Assembly: GCA_035938265.1 (NCBI GenBank)
Contig: DASZHA010000009.1
Coordinates: 10,896-74,895 of the forward strand
DNA length: 64,000 bases
From: DASZHA01 sp035938265
GTDB lineage: Bacteria > Chloroflexota > Dormibacteria > DASZGP01
Direction: 5' to 3'
Positions 18,934-26,677 of the stretch are shown piece after piece (within the stretch, counting starts at the first letter, position 1; every line of letters starts with the position of its first letter). The notes under the pieces are model-generated. The model had not been told where the DNA came from, ran no database searches, and saw only the letters and a program-made list of their open reading frames with translations. A program made the translations under genes and the position numbers.

Positions 18934-20205
18934 TTAGTCGCTTAGCGATCGCAGCTCCGCGTAAAAATCCGGGTACGACACATCCACCGCCGCTGCGCCG
19001 GTCATTTCCGAAGGCCCAACCGCGAGCGATGCGGCGACCGCCAGGCTCATGGCCATGCGGTGATCTCCGCCTGAGCTGAGGCGCGCCCCCTGAAGCCGGC
19101 CGGCGCCCAATACCCGCAGGTCCTCGCCATCGACGGCCGCGTCGATGCCAAGCCGGCCCAGCTGGTCGGCGATGGCGGTCAGGCGGTCGACCTCCTTGAC
19201 GCGAAGCTCGCCGACCCCGCGGAAGCGTGTCTCGCCCTTGGCCATCGCCGCCGCCACCGCCAGCACCGGGACCTCGTCCAGTAGCGATGGGACCTCGCCG
19301 GGCTCGACCTCGGTGCCCTGCAGCGCCGCGCTGCGGACGAGGATGTCGGCCACGGCCTCCCCCGCCACCTCGCGGGTGTCGAACATCTCGACGTGGGCGC
19401 CCATCCGGCCCAGCACAGCGAGGAAACCGGCCCGGGTGGGATTGAGGCAGACGTTGCGGACAATCAACTCGGCATCGGGGTGCGCCGCCGCCAGCACTAC
19501 CCAAAAGGCTGCCGAGGACGGGTCGCCGGGCACGGTCATCTCGAACGCGGGAAGTCGCGCTGGCGGCGTCAGGCGGATCGTGTCGCCGGTTTCGATCTCC
19601 ACCCCCAGCCGCGCCAGCATGCGCTCGGTATGGTCGCGGCTGGACGGCGTCGTGATGGCGGTCTCCCCCTCGGCGTTGAGGGCCGCCAGCAGAATCGCGG
19701 TTTTCACCTGGGCGCTGGCGACATCGACGTGGTGCTGGGCGCCGTGCAGCCGCTGCCCAACGACCCGCAGCGGCGGGAGACCCTTTTCCGCCGTCTCGAC
19801 CTCGGCGCCCATGCGCCGTAGCGGCTCCGCCACACGGTCCATCGGCCGCAGGCTGAGTGAAGCGTCGCCCACCAGGGTTGCGCCGGCGCTCTCGATCCCA
19901 GAGATGGCGCCGGTGAGGAAGCGCATGGTGGCGCCGGAGTTGCCGCAATCGATGTCGGCCGCGGCCGTGGCCAGCCCGCGCAGCCCGACGCCGTGAACGT
20001 GAGTTACCTCACCGTCGTCCTCGATCTCAACCCCCAGCGCCGCCAGGCCACCGACCATTGACTCCTGGTCGGCGCCGCCGGCACGGCCCTCGATCCTTGA
20101 ACTGCCCTGGGCCATCGCCGCCAGCACAAGTGCCCGGTGGGAGATCGACTTGTCTCCCGGGACCACGATCTCACCCTTGAGCCGCGCCGCCGGGAGGAAC
20201 GGCAT
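18934..20205 (-). CDS. aroA: 3-phosphoshikimate 1-carboxyvinyltransferase (EPSP synthase)
   Basis: Joins shikimate-3-phosphate and phosphoenolpyruvate, sixth step of the shikimate pathway and target of glyphosate. The 423-residue protein has PGDKSISHRALVLAAM at the N-terminus, CGNSGATMRFLTG (the residue after the key Gly is Ala rather than Thr), PMDRVAEPLRRMGA, and the acidic motif LLDEVPVLAVAAAMA. The C-terminal DHRMAMSLAVAAS is also present. The start is ambiguous: the ATG at 20205 has a GGTGG sequence at good spacing, but GTG 20217 or TTG 20220, directly after the tyrA stop, are possible. It is the last enzyme gene before the tandem cyclases. Confidence 0.95.
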   Translation of the reverse strand: MPFLPAARLKGEIVVPGDKSISHRALVLAAMAQGSSRIEGRAGGADQESMVGGLAALGVEIEDDGEVTHVHGVGLRGLATAAADIDCGNSGATMRFLTGAISGIESAGATLVGDASLSLRPMDRVAEPLRRMGAEVETAEKGLPPLRVVGQRLHGAQHHVDVASAQVKTAILLAALNAEGETAITTPSSRDHTERMLARLGVEIETGDTIRLTPPARLPAFEMTVPGDPSSAAFWVVLAAAHPDAELIVRNVCLNPTRAGFLAVLGRMGAHVEMFDTREVAGEAVADILVRSAALQGTEVEPGEVPSLLDEVPVLAVAAAMAKGETRFRGVGELRVKEVDRLTAIADQLGRLGIDAAVDGEDLRVLGAGRLQGARLSSGGDHRMAMSLAVAASLAVGPSEMTGAAAVDVSYPDFYAELRSLSD

Positions 20206-20220
20206 CGCGTCGGCCACCAA

Positions 20221-21099
20221 TCAGGCCCGGTCGGGGTTGTCCTTGGCCCAGCTTCTTCGGGTCTGCTGGGCACTGCGTAGCAGGCTGAGCAGCAGCTCGC
20301 GGTCACCTCGAGCGATGGCGGCTTCGAACTCGTCGAGGGCCTTATGCATCCCCGCGTAGGTGCCCAGCACCTCGTCGCGGTTGGCCTCCAGGATGGCGGC
20401 GTACATCTCGGGGTCGCCGGCGCCAAGGCGGCTGATGTCGCGGAACCCGGAGGAGGCCAGCGCCGATGCGGCATTCCAGTCCTTGGATTCGGCCGCGGCT
20501 TCCAGGAAGGCGGCGCTGAGCAGGAACGGCAGGTGGCTGACCAGGGCCACGTAACGGTCGTGCTTCTCCGGCGACATGAACACCGGCTGGGCCCCGATCG
20601 CCCGGATGATGTCGATGACGTCCCCGAACCCTTTCTTTTCGCGCTCCGACCAAGGGCCGCGCGGCGTGAACACCCAGGGCCTGCCGCGGAAAAGCTCAGG
20701 GTCGGCGTTCTCGATGCCGGTGACCTCCTTACCAGCCATCGGATGGCCGCCGACGAATCTGTTGCGCTCGGGGTCGAGGGCCTTGTCAGCGCGCCTGACA
20801 ACCCAGGCCTTGACCGAGCCCACGTCGGTGACCCTGGCCCCCTTCTTGAGGTGGGGCACGACGGCGGCGAGGACGTCGGCGGTCGCCCGCAGCGGGCACG
20901 CCAGCACCACCAGGTCGGCGCCGGCGACGAGTTCACTGTCCACGCCCGCGCGGTCGGCCGCGCCCATCTCGATGGCGAGGTGTGCCGTGGCATCGCGACG
21001 AGCCACGCCGATCACCTCAACCTTCGGAAGCGCCGCCTTGACGGCAAGCCCCAGGGACCCGCCCATGAGCCCCAGACCCACGATCGCAACCTGTTCCAT
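20221..21099 (-). CDS. tyrA: Prephenate (or arogenate) dehydrogenase
   Basis: Oxidative decarboxylation of prephenate to 4-hydroxyphenylpyruvate for tyrosine. The 292 residues begin MEQVAIVGLGLMGGSLGLAV, the dinucleotide fold. The end of the second strand reads VIGVARRDAT, with Arg residues and no acidic residue, which suggests NADP+ rather than NAD+, as in cyanobacterial arogenate dehydrogenase. Catalytic His lies in VGGHPMAGKE and the SHLPFLLSAAF helix is typical. There is no fused chorismate mutase or ACT domain; the mutase is the separate aroH nearby. ATG 21099 was chosen because upstream sequence in frame is aroF shadow. It is 41 bases downstream of aroF. Confidence 0.92.
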   Translation of the reverse strand: MEQVAIVGLGLMGGSLGLAVKAALPKVEVIGVARRDATAHLAIEMGAADRAGVDSELVAGADLVVLACPLRATADVLAAVVPHLKKGARVTDVGSVKAWVVRRADKALDPERNRFVGGHPMAGKEVTGIENADPELFRGRPWVFTPRGPWSEREKKGFGDVIDIIRAIGAQPVFMSPEKHDRYVALVSHLPFLLSAAFLEAAAESKDWNAASALASSGFRDISRLGAGDPEMYAAILEANRDEVLGTYAGMHKALDEFEAAIARGDRELLLSLLRSAQQTRRSWAKDNPDRA

Positions 21100-21140
21100 G
21101 CCCACGCCGATTATCGCGGCTGGCGGCGACCCCGCCAGCG

Positions 21141-22157
21141 TCAGTTCAGCTCGCGGCCGACCGCCTCCGCCACCCTGCGCACCTGGTTCATCAGCTCGGC
21201 AAAGCGCTCCAGCTTCAGCGACTGGGGACCATCCGAGTAGGCGGCCTCGGGGTTGGGATGCACCTCGACCATCAGCCCATCGGCCCCGGCGGCGACGCCG
21301 GCGCACGCCATTGCCGTCACCCAGCTCCATTTGCCGGTCCCATGGCTGGGGTCGACGATGATGGGCAGGTGGGAGAGCTCCCGGATGACCGGGACGGCGT
21401 TGAGGTCGAGCGTGTTGCGGGTATACGTCTCGAAGGTGCGGATGCCGCGCTCGCAAAGGATCACCTGGTAGTTGCCCCGGCTGAGGATGTACTCGGCGGC
21501 CAGCAGCCACTCCTCCACCGTCGCCGACAGGCCGCGCTTGAGCAGCACGGGCTTGTGGACCTGGCCGACCTCGTAGAGCAGGTTGTAGTTCTGCATGTTG
21601 CGCGCGCCGATCTGGAGGATGTCGGCGGAGGCGGCCACCGCCTCCACGTCGTGCGGCGCCGTCACCTCGGTGACCACGCCCAACCCGGTGGCGGCCCTCG
21701 CCTCCTCCAGGATCTTGAGCCCGTGGAGCCCCATGCCCTGGAACGTGTAGGGCGATGTCCGCGGCTTGAAGGCGCCGCCGCGCAGAAAGTGGGCACCCGC
21801 CGCCTTGACCGACTCCGCCGTCTCCATTACCTGTTCCCGGCTCTCGACGGCGCAGGGCCCCGCCATCACCACCACCGTGCCGCCGCCGATCTGGGTGCCG
21901 CCGACCTTGTAGATCGAGTCGTCGGGGTGCCACTCCCGCCCCGAGAGCTTGAAGGGCTTGGTGATGGGGATGATGGTCGCCACCCCGGCCATGTGGACCA
22001 GCGAATCCTTGATCTCGATGGCGTTGGGGCCGATGACGCCGATGATGGTGTCCGTCTCGCCCTTGGAGAGGTGGGCCTTGAAGTTGAGCTTCTCGATCTG
22101 CTTGACGACGCCCTCGACCTCGTGCTCGGACGCCCCCTTCTTCATGACGACGATCAC
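21141..22157 (-). CDS. aroF: 3-deoxy-7-phosphoheptulonate (DAHP) synthase with N-terminal ferredoxin-like domain
   Basis: Entry enzyme of the shikimate pathway. The 338-residue protein is of the class in which a ferredoxin-like regulatory domain (about 1-70, starting MIVVMKKGASEHEVEGVVKQ) precedes the KDO8PS-like barrel, as in Thermotoga maritima, where it mediates Tyr/Phe feedback. Barrel motifs include VMAGPCAVESREQ (metal Cys), LKRGLSATVEEWLLAAEY, LCERGIRTFE and LPIIVDPSHGTGKWSW (metal His and Asp region). GTG start, 16 bases after aroH. Its placement with tyrA, aroH and trp genes indicates a general aromatic operon rather than a tryptophan-only one. Confidence 0.95.
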   Translation of the reverse strand: MIVVMKKGASEHEVEGVVKQIEKLNFKAHLSKGETDTIIGVIGPNAIEIKDSLVHMAGVATIIPITKPFKLSGREWHPDDSIYKVGGTQIGGGTVVVMAGPCAVESREQVMETAESVKAAGAHFLRGGAFKPRTSPYTFQGMGLHGLKILEEARAATGLGVVTEVTAPHDVEAVAASADILQIGARNMQNYNLLYEVGQVHKPVLLKRGLSATVEEWLLAAEYILSRGNYQVILCERGIRTFETYTRNTLDLNAVPVIRELSHLPIIVDPSHGTGKWSWVTAMACAGVAAGADGLMVEVHPNPEAAYSDGPQSLKLERFAELMNQVRRVAEAVGRELN

Positions 22158-22173
22158 GCCCGCGTTCCCCGCA

Positions 22174-22599
22174 TCAGTCGAGGCCCTTGTCGCCGGTGGT
22201 CGAGTCCTCGGCCACCGTCATCCGCAGCTCATCGAGGTCGGTCTTGATGTCCAGGGCCCGGCGCATGTAGACGAAGCGCATCTCGGCCGCCGGCTTGTCG
22301 GTGTTGAGCAGGATCATGACCCGGATGCACATCGGGATACTGCGGGGGTTGGTGGGGTCGACTTCCATCTCGTGGCCGCAGAGCAGGGGGACGTCGGTCC
22401 AGCCGAGCTTACGCGCGGCGATCGCGGGGAACTCGGCGGTTAGGTCCTTGGTGGTGGTGAACCAGGCGCCGGCGATCTCGGCGGCATCGATCTGGTTGGC
22501 GTCGATGAGGGCGCGGAGCAGCTCGTCGGTGGCGTGCTCGATGCTCGCGGCAGTGTCGTCCTCGACCGTGGTGGCGCCCCGGATGCCCCTAGTGGCCAA
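22174..22599 (-). CDS. aroH: Chorismate mutase, AroH type
   Basis: Monofunctional trimeric chorismate mutase like that of Bacillus subtilis. The 141 residues show RGIRGATTVEDD (active-site Arg), WFTTTKDLTAEFPAIAARKLGW, PLLCGHEMEVD (active-site Glu) and SIPMCIRVMILLNT (second active-site Arg). It converts chorismate to prephenate, the substrate of the neighbouring TyrA. The start appears to be a TTG at 22599, overlapping the end of trpA by 11 bases; no better start fits the conserved N-terminus. The C-terminal 20 residues are polar and extend a little past the usual 127. Confidence 0.93.
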   Translation of the reverse strand: MATRGIRGATTVEDDTAASIEHATDELLRALIDANQIDAAEIAGAWFTTTKDLTAEFPAIAARKLGWTDVPLLCGHEMEVDPTNPRSIPMCIRVMILLNTDKPAAEMRFVYMRRALDIKTDLDELRMTVAEDSTTGDKGLD

Positions 22600-23395
22600 A
22601 CTGCGCTTCTCCTCGTGAATCTGGTCCCAGCATCTCCCTGACGAAGGCGGCGGCGGAGCCCGCTGGGTCGTCCTCCGTGATTCGGTCGAGGAGGGCGCTG
22701 CCCACGATGGCGGCGTCGACCTTGCCCTTGAGTTGTGCCAGGTGTTCGGGCCGAGAGATACCGAACCCCAGCGCCAGCGGGGTGGACGTCAGCTCCCGGA
22801 TCTTCGCCAAGAGCTTATCGACGTCGGCGGCAATCTCATCCCGGCTGCCGGTCACGCCGGTGACGGCGATGCAGTAGATGAAGCCACTGGCCAGCTCGGC
22901 GACGTGCCGCATCCGCGCCTCTGTGGTCGTGGGGGCAACAAAGAAGACGAGGTCCAATCCGGCCTCCCGGCAGGCCCGGTGTAGTTCGCCGGTCTCCTCC
23001 ATCGAGAGGTCGGGGACGATCAGACCGTCGATCCCGGCCGCCGCGGCGTCAGTGCAGAAGCGGTCGACCCCGTAGGCCAGGATGGGGTTGAGATACCCCA
23101 TGAAGACCATCGGCGCCTCGGTCCGCTGACGGCAGAGGCGCGCGGTCTCGAGGCAGTGGACTACATTGACGCCGTTGGCCAGTGCTTTCTGAGTGGTGGC
23201 CTGGATGGTGCGCCCCTCGGCCAGCGGGTCGGAGAAGGGCACCCCCAGCTCGACCAGGTCGGCGCCGGCTTCCACCAGGGCCGCGACGATGTCGGGGGTC
23301 GAGTCGAGCCGCGGGTAGCCAACCGTGACGTATGGGAAGAGCCCGAGGCGGCCATCGGCACGCAGACGCTCGAACAGCGGCGAGATCCTGCTCAT
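22589..23395 (-). CDS. trpA: Tryptophan synthase alpha subunit
   Basis: Cleaves indole-3-glycerol phosphate to indole and glyceraldehyde-3-phosphate and passes indole to TrpB. The 268-residue barrel has the catalytic Glu in LVELGVPFSDPLAEG (Glu49 of E. coli). The second catalytic position, Asp60 in E. coli (LADGP), is Glu here (LAEGR), a conservative but notable change. The phosphate-binding GFGISRPEH and GSALLDRI segments are present. ATG at 23395, 36 bases after trpB; the 3' end overlaps aroH. Confidence 0.95.
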   Translation of the reverse strand: MSRISPLFERLRADGRLGLFPYVTVGYPRLDSTPDIVAALVEAGADLVELGVPFSDPLAEGRTIQATTQKALANGVNVVHCLETARLCRQRTEAPMVFMGYLNPILAYGVDRFCTDAAAAGIDGLIVPDLSMEETGELHRACREAGLDLVFFVAPTTTEARMRHVAELASGFIYCIAVTGVTGSRDEIAADVDKLLAKIRELTSTPLALGFGISRPEHLAQLKGKVDAAIVGSALLDRITEDDPAGSAAAFVREMLGPDSRGEAQFGH

Positions 23396-23431
23396 GAGAT
23401 GAGGCTGGTGGTCAGCCGGCCGGCTCGGGGC

Positions 23432-24598
23432 TCATCGGTCGGTGGCGCGGACGGTGTCGATGTCCTTGTCGCCCCGACCCGAGAGGCAGACGAGCATCGG
23501 CCCCTCGATGTCGCCCTTGAGTGCCCGGGCGATGGCGTGCGCGCTCTCCAGCGCCGGGATGATGCCCTCCAGGCGACAGGTGACGTGGAAGGCGTCCAGG
23601 GCTTCGTCGTCGGATATGGCTTCATATGTCGCCCGGCCCGACTCATTCAGCTGACTGTGCTCAGGACCGACGCCGGGGTAGTCGAGGCCGGCGCTGATGG
23701 AGTGTGTTTCCGTGACCTGGCCGTCGTCGTCCTGGAGCAGGTAGCTGTACGAGCCATGCAGCACCCCGGGCCGGCCGCCGAGAATCGAGGCCGCGTGTTT
23801 GCCTGTCTGGATCCCAAGGCCGGCGGCCTCGAGTCCGATCAGGCGGACGTCGGCGTCGGGGATGAAGGCGTGGAAGATGCCGATGGCGTTGGAGCCGCCG
23901 CCGACACAGGCCAGCACCGCCGTGGGCAGGCGCCCGGTGCGCCCAGTGAACTGGTCGCGAGCCTCGTCGCCGATGACCGACTGGAAGTCTCGCACCAGGG
24001 TCGGGTAGGGATGCGGCCCCACCACCGAGCCGATGATGTAGTGGGTGTCGCGGACGTTGGTGACCCAGTCGCGAATGGCCTCACTGGTGGCGTCCTTGAG
24101 CGTCTGCGAGCCGGTTTCCACCGGCTCTACCTCGGCTCCCAGGAGGCGCATCTTGTAGACGTTGAGGGCCTGGCGCCTCATGTCCTCGACGCCCATGTAG
24201 ACCAGGCAGCGCATGCCGAAGCGGGCGCAGACCGTCGCGGTGGCGACGCCGTGCTGGCCGGCGCCGGTCTCGGCGATTACCCGCGACTTGCCCATCCTCC
24301 GCGCCAGCAGGATCTGACCGAGCGCGTTGTTGAGCTTGTGCGCCCCGGTGTGGAGTAGGTCCTCGCGCTTCAGCCAGACATCGCCGCCGGCGCGCTCGGA
24401 GAGGCGCTCGCCGAGGTAGAGGGGCGTCGGCCGCCCGCCGTAGTCACGGTTCAGGCCGGCCAGCTCGGCAGCGAACTCGGGGTCGCTGCGAGCCTCGGCG
24501 TAGGCCTGGTCCAGCTCCTCGAGAGCCGGCATCAGGGTTTCGGGCACGTACTGTCCGCCGTAGGCCCCGAACCGTCCGGCGCTGGCGCCCTCGGCCAT
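23432..24598 (-). CDS. trpB: Tryptophan synthase beta subunit
   Basis: PLP enzyme that condenses indole with serine. The 388 residues begin MAEGASAGRFGAYGGQYVPE, a typical TrpB1 N-terminus. The PLP lysine is in LLHTGAHKLNNALGQ, the catalytic Glu in ETGAGQHGVATAT, and the phosphate loop is CVGGGSNAIG. SAGLDYPGVGPEHS is the monovalent-cation/communication region. The ATG shares one base with the trpF stop (TGATG). Upstream in-frame sequence is a trpF shadow and was excluded. Length and motifs are normal for the form that partners with TrpA. Confidence 0.96.
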   Translation of the reverse strand: MAEGASAGRFGAYGGQYVPETLMPALEELDQAYAEARSDPEFAAELAGLNRDYGGRPTPLYLGERLSERAGGDVWLKREDLLHTGAHKLNNALGQILLARRMGKSRVIAETGAGQHGVATATVCARFGMRCLVYMGVEDMRRQALNVYKMRLLGAEVEPVETGSQTLKDATSEAIRDWVTNVRDTHYIIGSVVGPHPYPTLVRDFQSVIGDEARDQFTGRTGRLPTAVLACVGGGSNAIGIFHAFIPDADVRLIGLEAAGLGIQTGKHAASILGGRPGVLHGSYSYLLQDDDGQVTETHSISAGLDYPGVGPEHSQLNESGRATYEAISDDEALDAFHVTCRLEGIIPALESAHAIARALKGDIEGPMLVCLSGRGDKDIDTVRATDR

Positions 24599-25233
24599 CA
24601 GTGCACTGCCTCCAGCAACTCGGCCTCGGCGCGGCGCGCGGCGGCGACGTAGGCCCGCACCCGCTCGGGGTCCTTGACCCCGGGACTGGACTCCAGCCGG
24701 CTGCTGGCGTCGACCCCCCACGGCCGGACCTGCCGGATCGCGTCGGCGACGTTGTCGGCGCTGAGGCCGCCGCTCACGATCAGGCGGTATCGCGGCGCGA
24801 GGTCCGCGGCCCACTCCCAGGGGAAGGTGCGCCCGGTGCCCCCGGGGACGCCGGGGTCGTGCGAGTCGACCAGCACGATCTGGGCTGGGGGCCAGTGAAG
24901 CGCCGCCGCGGCTGTCGAGGACGCCAGCCGCGCGCCCTTGATCACCGGCAGGTCCAACTCAGCGGCCTCCACCCACGTCTCCCCGCCGTGCAGCTGGACG
25001 GCGGTGAAGCCGGCCTCGGCAGCCACCTCGGCAACCTCGGCGGCGGGTCGATCGACGAAGACGCCCACCAGCTCGACGTGATTGGGCATGGCGCGGGTGA
25101 TCTCAGCCGCCTGCGCGCTGGTCAGGCTGCGGGGAGTGTTGGGGGCCATGATAAAGCCGAGCATGTCGGCGCCCGCCTCGGCCGCCGCCAGGGCGGTGTC
25201 GATAGCGGTGTTGCCGCAGACCTTGATGCGCAC
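24598..25233 (-). CDS. trpF: Phosphoribosylanthranilate isomerase
   Basis: Amadori isomerisation of N-(5-phosphoribosyl)anthranilate to CdRP. The 211-residue barrel starts MRIKVCGNTAIDTAL, with the catalytic Cys; the family more often has KICGxT. The catalytic Asp is in VLVDSHDPGVPGGTGRTF, and LIVSGGLSADNV binds phosphate. GTG start, 17 bases after trpC. Its substrate should come from TrpD, which is not encoded in this cluster. Confidence 0.93.
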   Translation of the reverse strand: MRIKVCGNTAIDTALAAAEAGADMLGFIMAPNTPRSLTSAQAAEITRAMPNHVELVGVFVDRPAAEVAEVAAEAGFTAVQLHGGETWVEAAELDLPVIKGARLASSTAAAALHWPPAQIVLVDSHDPGVPGGTGRTFPWEWAADLAPRYRLIVSGGLSADNVADAIRQVRPWGVDASSRLESSPGVKDPERVRAYVAAARRAEAELLEAVH

Positions 25234-25250
25234 CGGCCGCTCCCCCCTGC

Positions 25251-26051
25251 CTAGGCCGCCGCGCCGATGAGCTCGCGCACCTTGGCAACGCGGTCCTCAG
25301 CCCGCATCAACGCCGTCCCCACGAGGACCGCCCGGGCCCCGGCGTCGGCCGCCGCGGTGACCTGCCCGCGGGTCTCGAAGCCGCTCTCGGCAACCATCGG
25401 CACCCCGGCGGGCAGCCGCGCTGCCACCCGCTGGAATATCGTCGCGTCGAGGGTGAAGTCCTCGAGGTTGCGGTGGTTGACCCCCAGCATGTCGGGCGCC
25501 GCCGCCACGGCGACGTCGACCTCGGCCTCGTCGTGGACCTCGAGCAGCACCTGCATGCCCAGCTCGTGGGCGCGGTCCACCAGGTCCACCATCTCAGCGG
25601 CGCTCAGGATCCGAGCGATGAGCAGGACGCAGTCCGCGCCATGGGCCCGCGCCTCCAGGACCTGGATGGGGTCGATGATGAAGTCCTTGAAGAGCAGGGG
25701 CAGCGTGGCCGCCGCCCAGGCCTGGGCCACGTGCGCCGGGGCGCCATCGAAGTGGGCATCGGCGAGCACCGAGATGGCGCTGGCGCCGCCCCTCTCGTAT
25801 TCGCGGGCAATCAGTGCCACGTCGTAGTCCTCGGCGATCAGGCCCTTCACCGGTGAGCGCCGCTTGCACTCGGCGATCAGGGCCGGCCGGGGGCCCGCCA
25901 GCAGCGCCGCGGCGAAGTTCCTCGGCTCCCCCCGGGAGGCGGCCAGCGAATGCAGCATCTTGGGGTCCGGCGGGGTGACCTTCAAGTGAGCGCGTTTGTG
26001 CTCCACGATCGTGTCCAGCACCGAGCCCGCACCCGACTCGCCGTCAGCCAT
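25251..26051 (-). CDS. trpC: Indole-3-glycerol phosphate synthase
   Basis: Ring closure and decarboxylation of CdRP to indole-3-glycerol phosphate. The 266-residue barrel has LIAECKRRSPVKG (catalytic Lys and phosphate contacts), LFKDFIIDPIQVLEA (second catalytic Lys), LLEVHDEAE (catalytic Glu) and MVAESGFETRGQV. The strand-6 motif reads GVNHRNLEDF where GVNNRNL or GINNRDL is usual, so an Asn is replaced by His near the active site. ATG at 26051, eight bases after trpG. Monofunctional, not fused to TrpF. Confidence 0.95.
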   Translation of the reverse strand: MADGESGAGSVLDTIVEHKRAHLKVTPPDPKMLHSLAASRGEPRNFAAALLAGPRPALIAECKRRSPVKGLIAEDYDVALIAREYERGGASAISVLADAHFDGAPAHVAQAWAAATLPLLFKDFIIDPIQVLEARAHGADCVLLIARILSAAEMVDLVDRAHELGMQVLLEVHDEAEVDVAVAAAPDMLGVNHRNLEDFTLDATIFQRVAARLPAGVPMVAESGFETRGQVTAAADAGARAVLVGTALMRAEDRVAKVRELIGAAA

Positions 26052-26059
26052 CAGCCGGC

Positions 26060-26677
26060 TCAGGCCGGGACCGCGGCGCTGCTCTGGCAGAGGTCGAGGA
26101 AGTTGCGCAGGAGGTGGTGGCCGGCATCGGTCATGATCGACTCGGGGTGGAACTGGACCCCGGCGACGGGGTGCTCGCGGTGCTGCAGCCCCATGACCAC
26201 CCGGCTGCCGTCGTCATCGGTCCAGGCGGTCACCTCGAGCGCCGCCGGCACCGAACCGGCCGCCACCACCAACGAGTGGTAACGCGTCGCGGTCAACGGG
26301 TTGGGCAGGCCGGTGAAGACGCCGCTGCTGTTGTGCTCGATGCTGGAAAGCTTGCCGTGCATCACCTTGGCGGCCCGCACGACCTCGGCGCCGTACGCCT
26401 CCCCGATGCACTGGTGGCCGAGGCACACGCCCAGGATCGGGGTGGTGGGGCCCAGCTCGCGCACCAGGTCGGTGCTGATGCCGGCCTCGGCGGGGGTGCA
26501 TGGCCCCGGCGATATCACGACCCCCAGTGGCGCCATGGCGACCACGTCCGCCAGGCTCAGGGCATCGTTGCGATAAACCACCGGTGACTCCCCCAGCTCG
26601 CCCAGGTACTGGACCAGGTTGTAGGTGAAGGAGTCGTAGTTGTCGATCACGAGGACACGGCGGCTCATCGGGCTCAC
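26060..26677 (-). CDS. trpG: Anthranilate synthase component II (glutamine amidotransferase)
   Basis: Supplies ammonia from glutamine to TrpE. The 205-residue class I amidotransferase has VLVIDNYDSFTYNLVQYLGE, VVISPGPCTPAEAG, the nucleophile in GVCLGHQCIGEAYG, and the His-Glu pair in VAGVQFHPESIMT. It may also serve 4-amino-4-deoxychorismate synthase in folate synthesis, as in Bacillus. It is not fused to TrpD. The GTG at 26677 overlaps the trpE stop as GTGA; an ATG nine bases later is an alternative start. Confidence 0.94.
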   Translation of the reverse strand: MSPMSRRVLVIDNYDSFTYNLVQYLGELGESPVVYRNDALSLADVVAMAPLGVVISPGPCTPAEAGISTDLVRELGPTTPILGVCLGHQCIGEAYGAEVVRAAKVMHGKLSSIEHNSSGVFTGLPNPLTATRYHSLVVAAGSVPAALEVTAWTDDDGSRVVMGLQHREHPVAGVQFHPESIMTDAGHHLLRNFLDLCQSSAAVPA

